Of a DNA stretch of 64,000 bases, positions 31,676-40,700 are shown one piece after another. The stretch comes from Deltaproteobacteria bacterium (lineage in GTDB: Bacteria > Desulfobacterota > Desulfobulbia > Desulfobulbales > JAGXFP01): NCBI GenBank assembly GCA_020056965.1, contig JAGVGT010000031.1, positions 54,170 to 118,169 of the forward strand. The letters are read 5' to 3'. The notes under the pieces were generated by a model. That model did not search any database. It was not told the DNA's origin and saw only the letters and a list, made by a program, of their open reading frames with translations. Every line of letters begins with the position of its first letter. Position 1 is the first letter of the stretch. The translations under genes and the position numbers were made by a program.

Positions 31676-32073
31676 ATCAGATTGTTTTTTAACAGATAAC
31701 TAAAATAGACTTTGTCGGTACCAAGGATGTGATTCTTCAGCCATAGCAGCAGAAAATCAAAGATATCGGCCTTCAGATCACGATATTGCTGGAAGTCCTT
31801 CTGGATTTGCTTGGCTTGCTTGACCAATTGCCAATGCTGATTCAAGTGGGCCAAGAAATCAGGATGTTTCTCCAGCAACAGTTGCTCGGTATAAAAATGA
31901 TACTCAGTATATTTGATCATCTCGTCCAGACTGCGGCCGATGGCGAAACGATCATCACTTTCTTCCAGGCTGGACAAAAATGTATTAATCACCTGCAGAA
32001 GCATCTTGTGCTGTTCATCGATAACATCCACGCCGACGCTGAAATCATCCTGCCATGCGATAAAATTTCTCAC
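31672..32073 (-). CDS. single-domain bacteriohaemerythrin
   Basis: A 133-residue four-helix-bundle protein with the diiron ligand pattern: 'VDVIDEQHKMLLQ', 'YTEYHFYTEQLLLEKH', 'HLNQHW' and 'WLKNHILGTDKVY'. Bacteriohaemerythrins bind O2 reversibly and buffer or deliver it. The stop overlaps the start of the HD-GYP-haemerythrin gene by 4 bp, and the globin-haemerythrin gene is 76 bp upstream, so three diiron proteins form one cluster. Confidence 0.93.
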   Translation of the reverse strand: MRNFIAWQDDFSVGVDVIDEQHKMLLQVINTFLSSLEESDDRFAIGRSLDEMIKYTEYHFYTEQLLLEKHPDFLAHLNQHWQLVKQAKQIQKDFQQYRDLKADIFDFLLLWLKNHILGTDKVYFSYLLKNNLI

Positions 32074-32149
32074 GCGTTTCGTCCTTTGCTATGCCTTGAC
32101 TATGAGGAACTTAATAATGCCGGCAAATGACCTGTGCCATTGGCCCGCC

Positions 32150-33133
32150 CTAACTGACCCCACACGCCTTCAGGTGCGCTGAATAACGCTTATCGGTCCC
32201 GCGGATATGGCCATTGAGCCAGCTCCGGAGAAATTTAAACAGTTCGCTGGAGAGCTTGGCCCGCCCGGCCTGAAAATCCTCATTAAATTTGCCGACCTGG
32301 GCAACCAGGGCCTTATGCGCGAGTAAGTGATTCTCAAAATCAGGGTAGTGATGTTCTCGCAGCAAGTCCTCTTCGTAACTGAAATGATAAACGGTATATT
32401 CCACGAGTTCATTCAGTATTTTTTTCACTGCTTCGGGGTCCTGGGCCGAAGCAGTGGACCCGTGCAGTGAATTTAAAATATCCACGAGTTTTTTGTGCTG
32501 TGCATCAATACTTTCGAGATCAACGCTCAACGAATCATTCCATTCAATCAGGGGGAGCACTGACCGTGCTTCATCGATCATCTTCCGAATCGACAGCCCG
32601 CGAATCCTGGCAAACAATGCCTCATTAACGCCAACTTCCCTCATCCCGACAATGTTGGCGAAGTGATAACTATCTACCATTATCGCCAAGGCAATATCCA
32701 ATATTCTTTTAAAAGCCCAGTACACCTCGTTGGCCTGGTTAAGATCGAAACTCTCCAGACATTTTTTATGAAAAGCGATCTCCAGCTTGCTGATGATCGC
32801 AATGACGTGCCGGTTATCGACTCCCGCCGCCGCATGAAAGAGACCGATCAGACAAGTTTCCGGCCAAAAGGTCGCCCCGGGTTTGCCGGAGGCGAGAGTT
32901 TCATACCAGACCGCAAACGCCTGTTGCTGATCGGTTGAATTTACCTTGGCCAGCACCTTGGAGGTGTTCGGGTCGGCATACAATGCCTCGGTGAACATGG
33001 TTGAGAATTCCTTGCCCCACAAAATCGTGTGCTTTTGCACATTGCTCAGGACTTCCCAGTCTCTCTCGGCAAACCCATTAATTGACGCGGTCTGCGCCAC
33101 CAAGCCTTCTGAAAATTCGACGATATTCTGCAC
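32150..33133 (-). CDS. globin-coupled haemerythrin: sensor globin fused to bacteriohaemerythrin
   Basis: A 327-residue protein. Residues 1-165 resemble the sensor globin of globin-coupled sensors: 'WEVLSNVQKHTILWGKEFST', proximal-His region 'CLIGLFHAAAGVDNRHVIAI' (His100), and the following helix 'ANEVYWAFKRILDIALAIMV'. Residues 195-320 form a haemerythrin with 'SIDAQHKKLVDILNSLH', 'VYHFSYEEDLLREHH', 'HLLAHK' and 'WLNGHIRGTDKRY'. The GTG at 33133 is chosen because AGGAGG lies 7 bases upstream; the tracked start adds 25 unlikely residues. A haem and a diiron O2/NO site in one chain is an unusual combination. It is probably the first gene of the haemerythrin cluster. Confidence 0.88.
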   Translation of the reverse strand: MQNIVEFSEGLVAQTASINGFAERDWEVLSNVQKHTILWGKEFSTMFTEALYADPNTSKVLAKVNSTDQQQAFAVWYETLASGKPGATFWPETCLIGLFHAAAGVDNRHVIAIISKLEIAFHKKCLESFDLNQANEVYWAFKRILDIALAIMVDSYHFANIVGMREVGVNEALFARIRGLSIRKMIDEARSVLPLIEWNDSLSVDLESIDAQHKKLVDILNSLHGSTASAQDPEAVKKILNELVEYTVYHFSYEEDLLREHHYPDFENHLLAHKALVAQVGKFNEDFQAGRAKLSSELFKFLRSWLNGHIRGTDKRYSAHLKACGVS

Positions 33134-33445
33134 TCCCAAACCTCCTGATGATTTCCGTAACGCGATGAAGGGCAAGGCACTCCAGGCCATGGAGAACGCC
33201 AGCCGCATCGGCGGATGAAGCCTTTATGCAACCCGACAATTATACAAGACAATTTCAGTCCTGTATAGCATATTTTGATATGCCCCTGGCTATTATTACA
33301 TTCAACCGCCGACTTGGGAGGTAACCGGAGAATGAGACTGACGGTTGGCGGAATTACCGGATCAGGGAACTGTGGTAGGGGGTCTGGATCGAAATGGTCC
33401 GGATTTGGTGAGGCGGGTAAATTAACGCGGTTTACATTCGAAGCA

Positions 33446-33469
33446 GGGGACCGGCTTGCACCGGTCCCC
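33446..33469. terminator. perfect hairpin downstream of the porin gene
   Basis: GGGGACCGG and CCGGTCCCC pair perfectly around the loop CTTGCA, about 90 bases past the porin stop on the minus strand. There is no strong U-tract. It probably ends the porin transcript. The 33134-33445 stretch holds the promoter side of the globin-haemerythrin gene and no supported ORF. Confidence 0.55.
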
Positions 33470-33556
33470 CATCTTCAGGACCCTCACCGCAACAGGAGAG
33501 CCCTTGGCTGGGAATCCACCCAGGCGAGGGAAGGCGGATTCCCGGGGTGCCGGTTA

Positions 33557-34324
33557 TTAGAAGGCCAGATTCACAGCCACGCCACCGTAAACGAAGTCGG
33601 CCTTGGCCTTGTCGATTGTGCCGCTGTTGGCATTCTTGAGGAAGTCTTTAGCCTTGGAGCTGAGCGGGAACGAATAATACAACTGGGGGCTGACCGTCAG
33701 GTACTCGGCCACCGGGATCGCCAGCGAGGCGGAGAGAACGCCGTCATGCAGTTCACTGTAATCCGCTTCGTCGTCCAGGTAGCCGATACTGGCGCCCAGG
33801 GCCAGCTTGAGGTCCTTGGTCAGTTCAAGGGTGTGGCTGACCGCCGCCTTGGCATACCAGCCCTGCAAGCCGGTGATCTCCTTGTACACAGTCAGATTGG
33901 GGGCCAGCAGGGTATCGACGCTGACCGTGGCATAGACCTCCTGGGTGTCCTTCAAGCCTTCCACACTGTAAAGGATGTAGCCGCCGCTGTAGCCAATCTT
34001 GCCGGCCGAGCCGCTGTATGACAGGGTCAGATCGGTTTCGTTGAAGTTGCTGGTTTCGCTGTCATCCGGGTCAACCGTGTACTGATTGGTGTCCAGGTTG
34101 CCCCAGAGGTTGATCGCGGCGCCCTTGTGGGAGATGGTCATCGAGGGCTGGATCACCAGACTGTCGCGGCTGTAGGCAAAGCCGCGCCAGACGTACTGGC
34201 TGTAAAAGCCGGTGGTCAGATCGGCCTTGGGCTTGGCCTCCTCGGCCAGGGCCGTGGTGGCCATGAACAGGGTGCAGGCGGTTCCGAGTAGGGCCAGGGT
34301 AATCTTCTTGGTGGTGCTTTTCAT
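33557..34324 (-). CDS. TorF-family putative outer-membrane porin
   Basis: A 255-residue protein with a signal peptide ('ALLGTACTLFMATTALAEEA', cleavage after ATTALA) and a beta-barrel pattern of alternating hydrophobic residues. The opening strand 'TTGFYSQYVWRGFAYSRDSL' is the hallmark of TorF-family proteins (consensus SNYxFRG), and it ends in the outer-membrane phenylalanine ('VYGGVAVNLAF'). The family forms barrels of unknown substrate. The start has AAGGAGCGAAAC upstream. It stands alone between the haemerythrin cluster and a long noncoding region. Confidence 0.88.
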   Translation of the reverse strand: MKSTTKKITLALLGTACTLFMATTALAEEAKPKADLTTGFYSQYVWRGFAYSRDSLVIQPSMTISHKGAAINLWGNLDTNQYTVDPDDSETSNFNETDLTLSYSGSAGKIGYSGGYILYSVEGLKDTQEVYATVSVDTLLAPNLTVYKEITGLQGWYAKAAVSHTLELTKDLKLALGASIGYLDDEADYSELHDGVLSASLAIPVAEYLTVSPQLYYSFPLSSKAKDFLKNANSGTIDKAKADFVYGGVAVNLAF

Positions 34325-35019
34325 GGTTTCGCTCCTTGTTTGTTCCGATCTAGGTTTTAGTCGGGGCGGCCGATGCCGCCCCGGATTTCTTTAGCGATGG
34401 GTCTGGTTAAGTTGAAACCCCCAGCAGGCGGCCTGATCTTTGCCACCGCCTGTTTCATCTCCATATATCCTGTTGGCTGTCAGTCTTTCTGGTGGCGCAC
34501 TTATTCCCCTACATATCAAGGAACGTGCCAATCCAGATCGGCAGCGGCCAGAGCACTCATATCTATTTAATTTAAGGAAGTTATTCTTACAGGAGGGCAC
34601 ACCGAAGCTGCTTTCCAAGTCTCGAGCGGTTAAACCAATTTGTAATATTAATACATGATATCTTAGTGCAAATTACACAATTGTCGCCACAACAGGCGAT
34701 CATCGACACATGGCAGGGCCGAGGCGTCGGACGGTCTAAGGATTAGAGCGGCGCAGGTCGGCCTGGTCTGACCACGATCAACGCCATCGATAACTACAAC
34801 GGCATAGCCCCCGGCCACAGCTCGACGTTATCCTCGCCTCCGCAAGGGCAACGCGGGGTTGATCGCCGGTCGCCTGGGCCTGTAATTCATCCCCTGAATT
34901 CTGCCCCGACTACTATCCTCGCGTTGAGTGTGGTTTAATGGCACAGAACTAACGACCACGCCAAGACGGTGCTGCCCCATATTCCGGTGGCGCCACCGGA
35001 TCTCACTCGAGGAGGACTT
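34325..35019. other. noncoding interval between porin and haemerythrin genes
   Basis: About 695 bases with no ORF I can support. It contains the porin promoter side, a small GGGGCGG/CCGCCCC hairpin near 34.37 kb, an AT-rich patch at 34.63-34.69 kb, and the ribosome site GAGGAGG of the next gene at its right end. I see no RNA gene signature. Confidence 0.4.
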
Positions 35020-35556
35020 ATGCAGGCTCGCGGACCACTGATGATCGAGCACCGGCTGATCGAGAGAATGATCGCCCTGATCGCACAAAGTAGCGCCACC
35101 ATTAAGGCCGGGGGCACGGTTGCCTCGACAACCATCGATGCCTATGTGGACTTCATCCACACCTATGCCGATCGCCTCCATCACGGTAAAGAGGAAGACA
35201 TCCTCTTCCGCGAACTGCGCGGTAAAACCCTGGCGGCGGAAGATCGCCGCTTGATGGATGAACTGATTGCGGAACACGCTCTCGGGCGCAAGACCACCGG
35301 GGATCTGGTGGCGGCCAATGACCGCTATCGGCGGGGTGAAACCCAGGCCCTGACGGTGATCGCAACCTGCCTGGCCAACTTGGCCGAGTTCTATCCCAAA
35401 CACATCGACAAAGAGGACAAGGTATTCTTTCCCGCCGCCCGGGAATATTTCAGCGCGGCGGAAGACCAGGAGATGCTGGCCGAGTTTTATGAATTCGACC
35501 GAAAAATGATCCATGAGATCTATCGGACCATGGTGCAAGGAATGGAAATGATCTGA
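35020..35556 (+). CDS. haemerythrin HHE cation-binding domain protein
   Basis: A 178-residue helical protein: 'PLMIEHRLIERMIALI' (ligand His in EH), 'YADRLHHGKEEDILFREL' (HxxxE), 'LIAEHALGRK' and 'FYPKHIDKEDKVFFPAA'. These are the histidine and acidic ligands of an HHE domain. It is a different subfamily from the bacteriohaemerythrins 3 kb upstream (ligand motif EH...HH..E rather than DxQH). It may sense or scavenge O2/NO. The ATG at 35020 has GGAGGA upstream; the tracked start 17 codons earlier lies before that site. Confidence 0.9.
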   Translation: MQARGPLMIEHRLIERMIALIAQSSATIKAGGTVASTTIDAYVDFIHTYADRLHHGKEEDILFRELRGKTLAAEDRRLMDELIAEHALGRKTTGDLVAANDRYRRGETQALTVIATCLANLAEFYPKHIDKEDKVFFPAAREYFSAAEDQEMLAEFYEFDRKMIHEIYRTMVQGMEMI

Positions 35557-35643
35557 CGCCCACGGGGAACAAGGGAACGCCCCAATATGTACGGACGCCA
35601 TTTTATTCCTCGCATGCACCCACTAACATCAGGAGTACTGCCG

Positions 35644-36177
35644 GTGAATCGTCTCTGTTCATGGCTTGCCATCGCCTTTTTCCTCAACCCCGCCGTGGCC
35701 CAAGGCGCCACCGCCCTGACCGCGCCGCAGCAGCAGGAAATGGTGGCGGCCCACAACCGCTGGCGTCAGCAGGTGGGCGTTCCCGCCCTGCACTGGGCCG
35801 CCGATCTGGGCGATATCGCCCAGCAATGGGCCAACCATCTGCGCGAGACCAACAGCTGCAACATGGTACACAGCGACGCCGGTCAATTGGGAGAGAACCT
35901 CCATTGGGCGAGCGCCGTGCAGTGGTCCGACGGAAGGACGCAAAAGAAAGAGGTGTCTCCGACTCAGACGGCTGATAGCTGGGGAGCGGAAAAGGCCCAT
36001 TACAATTATGCCGCTAACCGCTGCACCAAAGGCAAGATGTGTGGCCATTACACCCAAATGGTCTGGAAAAGCACCACCGAGTTGGGCTGCGGCATGGCGG
36101 TTTGTGCCGACGCCAGTCAGGTATGGGTCTGCAATTATCGTCCAGCCGGTAACTATGTGGGCCGGAAGCCCTATTGA
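35644..36177 (+). CDS. secreted CAP/SCP-domain (cysteine-rich secretory protein family) protein
   Basis: A 177-residue protein with a signal peptide ('VNRLCSWLAIAFFLNPAVAQ') and a full CAP domain: 'QQEMVAAHNRWRQQVGVPAL' start, 'AGQLGENLHWASA', 'CGHYTQMVWKSTTELGCGMA' and 'VWVCNYRPAGNYVGRKPY'. The conserved His/Glu residues of the CAP cavity are present. Bacterial CAP proteins are extracellular, of mostly unknown activity (lipid or peptide binding). The GTG at 35644 has CAGGAGT upstream; an in-frame ATG 57 bp earlier would place the signal peptide internally. Confidence 0.85.
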   Translation: MNRLCSWLAIAFFLNPAVAQGATALTAPQQQEMVAAHNRWRQQVGVPALHWAADLGDIAQQWANHLRETNSCNMVHSDAGQLGENLHWASAVQWSDGRTQKKEVSPTQTADSWGAEKAHYNYAANRCTKGKMCGHYTQMVWKSTTELGCGMAVCADASQVWVCNYRPAGNYVGRKPY

Positions 36178-36321
36178 AGCTGGAAACAGATCAAGGAACG
36201 GTTGAGGACCAGGCAAAGGCGGATAAGGGTTAAGCAAGCCTTGACCAGTTTCTGAAGAAGTGGAATACCTCGGAGTCAAGGGGGAGGATTACGGTCCCAC
36301 CCACCGGTCAGGAGATCGCCC

Positions 36322-36606
36322 ATGCACTGTTTTTTCTGTAAAACCCCGGTAACGGAAGAACGAATCGGCTTCCGGGACGAATGCCCGCGCTGCGGGGGTG
36401 ATCTGCACATCTGCCGCACTTGCCGCTTTCATGATCAATACGCCTCCCGCCAGTGCCGGGAACCGGCCATCCCGGAATCGGTAAAGGACAAGGAGCGCCG
36501 CAACCTCTGCGAATACTTCAAGCCGGCGACGCCAGGGCAGGAGGAGTCAGGGGAATCGGCCAGCGAAGCCGCCCGCCGGAAACTTGAGGCGCTTTTCAAA
36601 AACTAG
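36322..36606 (+). CDS. small zinc-ribbon-like protein
   Basis: A 94-residue protein with three CxxC-type knuckles in its first half: 'CFFCKTPVT', 'DECPRCGGDLHICRTC' and then 'SRQC'. The second half is a charged helix ('EESGESASEAARRKLEALF'). Probably a zinc-binding structural or nucleic-acid contact protein, widespread as hypothetical in delta-proteobacteria. GGAGATCGCCC precedes the ATG. No operon partner. Confidence 0.7.
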   Translation: MHCFFCKTPVTEERIGFRDECPRCGGDLHICRTCRFHDQYASRQCREPAIPESVKDKERRNLCEYFKPATPGQEESGESASEAARRKLEALFKN

Positions 36607-36734
36607 GGACCAGAAACCACCGCGATCTCTACGTATTGCTGTGTATTAGCAAATTACCCATAGAAAAAAGTAGTTCTGCATGGCGGATTATTGCTAGCCT
36701 GAATGTACGGTTATCACTTCCACAGGAATCAGCC

Positions 36735-37574
36735 ATGCTCACACACTTGCCGGGCCGCATCGAAAGGTATTTTACCCATCCCTCACTTCCCGAAGCCACA
36801 AGGGGAAAAGCCGTTATATTCTCCTCGTGCCTGCTGGTTCTGATCCCCTCGATCTACCTTTTCGCCGCCATAAATTTCGGGCAAAACCACCGAAATCATG
36901 CCTGGCCTGCCGCCTTGCTCGCTACCGTCATGTTGTTGGTACTCTCGATGATGCGCTCACTGCGGTCGCTCACCATCCCCTTCCGACTGCTGGCTTCGCT
37001 CTCTCTGCTGACCCTGGCCGTCCAGCTCAACAACGGGGCCGGGGCCGGCAACGTTTTTGTCTGGTTCTACTGTTACCCGATGGCAGTTCTTTTCATCGCC
37101 GGGAAAAGGGAAGGACTGTTATGGGTCGGCGCCTCCCTTTTCCTGTCGGCCTGGTTCTTTCTGCTTAGCCCCGCCCGGGTTTTCTACCAACTGATTGACG
37201 CCCTCCGCTTCTTGTTGACCTATTCGATCGTCTCCGCCATCGCCTACGGCCTGGAGTCTTCCCGGGCGCTCTTCGGCGCGGGGCTTATCAAGGAAAAACA
37301 GCGGCTCGAAGAAGCCTTGCAGCAGATCAAAACCCTGCGGGGGCTGTTGCCCATTTGCTCATCATGCAAGAGCATCCGTGACGACCATGGCTACTGGAAC
37401 CAGCTGGAGACCTACCTCAACGACCATTCCGAAGCCAAACTCAGCCACGGCATCTGTCCGGACTGCCTGCAACGCCTCTATCCCACTGAATATGCTGAAA
37501 TGAATAACAGCGGTAAACTATGGCAACTGACCAACGGCAGAACCGGAACCCGCAGTTCAATGAGTGATCCGTGA
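36735..37574 (+). CDS. multi-helix membrane protein with C-terminal Cys-containing signalling tail
   Basis: A 279-residue protein with five to six membrane helices ('VIFSSCLLVLIPSIYLFAA', 'AALLATVMLLVLSMM', 'LLWVGASLFLSAWFFLL') like the sensor part of diguanylate cyclases, but no GGDEF follows. Instead a coiled segment leads to 'LRGLLPICSSCKSIRDDHGY' and 'HGICPDCLQRLYP', a short module often appended to PAS/response-regulator proteins in delta-proteobacteria, with two CxxC pairs. Probably a redox or metal-sensitive signalling protein. The ATG at 36735 follows CAGGAATC; the tracked start is upstream. Confidence 0.65.
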   Translation: MLTHLPGRIERYFTHPSLPEATRGKAVIFSSCLLVLIPSIYLFAAINFGQNHRNHAWPAALLATVMLLVLSMMRSLRSLTIPFRLLASLSLLTLAVQLNNGAGAGNVFVWFYCYPMAVLFIAGKREGLLWVGASLFLSAWFFLLSPARVFYQLIDALRFLLTYSIVSAIAYGLESSRALFGAGLIKEKQRLEEALQQIKTLRGLLPICSSCKSIRDDHGYWNQLETYLNDHSEAKLSHGICPDCLQRLYPTEYAEMNNSGKLWQLTNGRTGTRSSMSDP

Positions 37575-37771
37575 ACGCATATAACCAGACCCGCCTTATG
37601 TTTCACAGCGGACGCCACCGCGAAAGCATCGGCGACATGGCGGATACCGCCTGACCACTCGAATACAAGCTCGACGCCCTACTCCAACTGCTTCGCACCC
37701 ACCTCGCCCAGAGAAGGTTTCCGGCGGGAGAAAAGGAGTTCAAGGAGCCGGTGGTCAAAAACATCTGACCA

Positions 37772-40700
37772 TTACTTGATCACCAGCTCCACCTGGGTGG
37801 CGGCAGCGGGCTCTCCCGCCGCCGCCAGCTTTGGTTCGACCACGAAGAGCCGGCCCGGTTCGACCTGGCCGCCGGCCGTCAGGGTGGCGAGAACCTTGTT
37901 GGCCCGTTCCAGGGCCAGGAGCCGCAGTTCATCCTCGCTCACCTTGATCCCCTCCAGCAGGAAGGTTTCCATGGCGGCCACGGTCGGTTTGCCCTCCAGG
38001 GGTTTTCTGCTTTTCTCCTTTTTCAAGGCGGCCTTATAGGCTGCGGTCAAAAAAGCTGGATATTCGGCCTCGTTCAGTGCGACGCCGGCCACCTGGGCCT
38101 CGCTATCCTTGCCAGCCTTGCCGCCGGCCAGCAGCTTCTGGAGTTTGACGCTGTTGGTCAGATGCTGGCGGGCCAGGGCCGCGCGGTCGGCCACCGGCTC
38201 AACCTTACCGATCAGGTCCATCCGCAACTCCGGGCGATCGAAGAGAATCTTCTCCACCGTAGTCATCTTGCCGGCCGATTCAGGGATGAGCTCGGTCCGG
38301 CCTGGTTCGAAGGCGATGAATTGAATATCCTGCCCTTCGGGAATCAACGCCCCCAACAGGGCGAGGGGCGAGGTGGCCGCCTTGCTGATCAGATTGATCA
38401 AAACCTGCAGAACCACCCGGCCAATCCGGAAGTCCGGATCGTCCAGACTGCCCTCCACCGGCAGATCGAGGTTGATGCCACCCTTGCGGTCGCGCAACAG
38501 GGCCAGGGCCAGCCGGACCGGCAGGTTGGAGGCATCCGGGCTCTCCACAGTCTCGCCCAGGGTGAACTGGTCCAGGAAGACCTTGTTCTGGCTGCTCAAC
38601 TTGCGGTTGGCGATGTCATACTTGAGATCGAGATTGAGCTTGCCCTTGTCGATCTTGTAGCCGATAAATTTGCCGCTATACGGGGAGACGGGACTCATAT
38701 TGATGTCGGTGAAATCCACCTTCAGATCAACGAAGAGGTCTTTGCGCAGGGGATTGATCCGGCCGGTGATTTTCATCGGGGCCTGCTGGTCGAGTTTGGC
38801 GGAGAAAAACACCTCGGCGCTGCTCTCCTCCATGGAGGAGAGATCACTGACCGAGCCGCTCAACTCGCTTAAGCTGGTGCCGTAGGCCGGGTCCACCTGG
38901 CGGTCTTGGAAATCCAGCTGCCCTTCGCTGACGCTGATGCTGCCGATATTGGTGGCGAAGGGCTTGGCCTCGGCGGCCTCTGGCGCCGGCGGGGGAGTTT
39001 CCGGGGCGGGTTCGGTTGCGGTCGCCGCCTTTTCCGGGCGGATGGTGGTGAGATTCAGCACCCCGTCCTGGCCGAGCAGCACATTGACATACGGCCCGAT
39101 CAGATTGATTGCGGCAATCGACAACTGACCGGGGTCGGAGGCGAAGTTGATTTTTTTGACCTCCAGGCGGCGCCATTTGACCAAATCCTCACCGAGGGCG
39201 GTATCAACCGTGGCCAAATTGGCAATGGCGGCCTCACCCTGAAAGTCGCTCTTCAGGGCGCCGTCTTTGGGGACTCGCAGAGCCAGATCGCCGGTCACGG
39301 TCAGGTTGCCGCCGGCGATTACCAGGCGGGCTTGTTCAGAGATGTAAGGCTGGAAGGGTTTCAGGGCCAGGTCGGCCAGTTGCAGGTTGAGCCGGGTCTG
39401 GACCGGTTCCAGGCCCAATTTCCCTTTAACCTGGAGCCGGCCGGCCTCGTTGAGTTTGCCGGACAAGCTCAGATCAGCCAGGGCCTCGGGGCTATTGCTC
39501 AGGGCGGCCAGCCGAATGGTAAGATCTCGCAGGGTCAGGTGGGCGGGCTCCGCGCTGGCCGCCACCTTCAAATCCAGAAAATCCACCCGGCCGTTGTCCA
39601 GGGCGATTCTATCGATGACCAGCTTGAGGGGATCTCCACCACCTTTGGCTGGTGTGCCGGGATGGTCCGGGGTGGTCTTGGTTAACCCTTCCTCCGGCGG
39701 TGTATCGCCCGGAATCAGCAGCGCCATCGGCAGCAAGCGGCCGTCGGCCAAGCGTTCCAGATTTACGGTCGGCGATTTGAGGTTAATTTCGCTGAAATGC
39801 AGCTCATTGGCCAGAAGATTGGCGTCGGCCAGGGTCAGGGCCAGCTCGGGCAGTTTCAGGTAGTTCTTGCCGGCCTGGTCGGCCAGGGCCAAGTTCCGGA
39901 GGGCCACCCGGCCGATCACCGCCAACCGGGAAGGATTGTCCGGTTGGGCGGCCAGGAAACGCAAAGTGGTATCGATATCCAGCCGGGTCGAAACCTTGGC
40001 CCCGGCCGCCGCATTCAGGAAATCCACCCGGCCGTCGGTCAGCAAAACTTTATCGATCTCCAGTTTAAGAGGTGGGCCTGGTGCCGGTCCGGACTGGCCG
40101 GCATTATCAGGGGTAGTTTTGCTGGCTCTGCCGCCGGGCACCGGTTTGGCAGGGGGGACCAGTAACGCCACCGGCAACAGGCGACCGTCGGCCAGTTGCT
40201 CCAGGCTGACGCTCGGCGCCTGGAAGTTGACTTCGCTGAAATGCACCTCATTGGCGAGCAGGTTAGAATCGGCCAGGGTCAGGGCCAGCTCCGGAAGTTT
40301 CACGTAGGTTTTCCCGCCCTTATCGGTCATGGCCAGATCGCTTAAAACCAGCCGGCCGATCACCGCCAGCCGGGACAGGTCGGGCTGGCCCTGCAGGTGC
40401 AGAGCGGTGTCGATATCCAGCCGGGTCGCCACCTTGGCCCCGGCCGCCGCATCCAGGAAATCCACCCGGCCATCGGTCAGCAAGATCTTGTCGATGTCGA
40501 TTTTCAGGGCTGGGCCGGTTTCCGGAGCGGATTTTTTAGCATTGTCACCGCTCGCCGCCGCCTTTTCCTCCGGCGGCTGCTCGGCCGGGCTGAGCAGCGC
40601 GACCGGGAGCAGCCGACCATCGGCCAGCCGCTCCAGATTGACGGCCGGGGAGGTCAGGTTGACCTCGGTCAGGTGCACCTCCTTGGCCAGCAGGTTGGCA

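Noticed and set aside
33275-34021. 248-residue plus-strand ORF overlapping the porin
   Set aside because: The opposite strand encodes a signal peptide and TorF barrel pattern; this ORF shows neither.
37598-37768. Possible fourth selenoprotein: a 56-codon ORF with an in-frame TGA at 37652
   Set aside because: No ribosome site, no nearby cysteine or thioredoxin-like motif, and no SECIS-like hairpin seen. More likely noncoding or a gene remnant.
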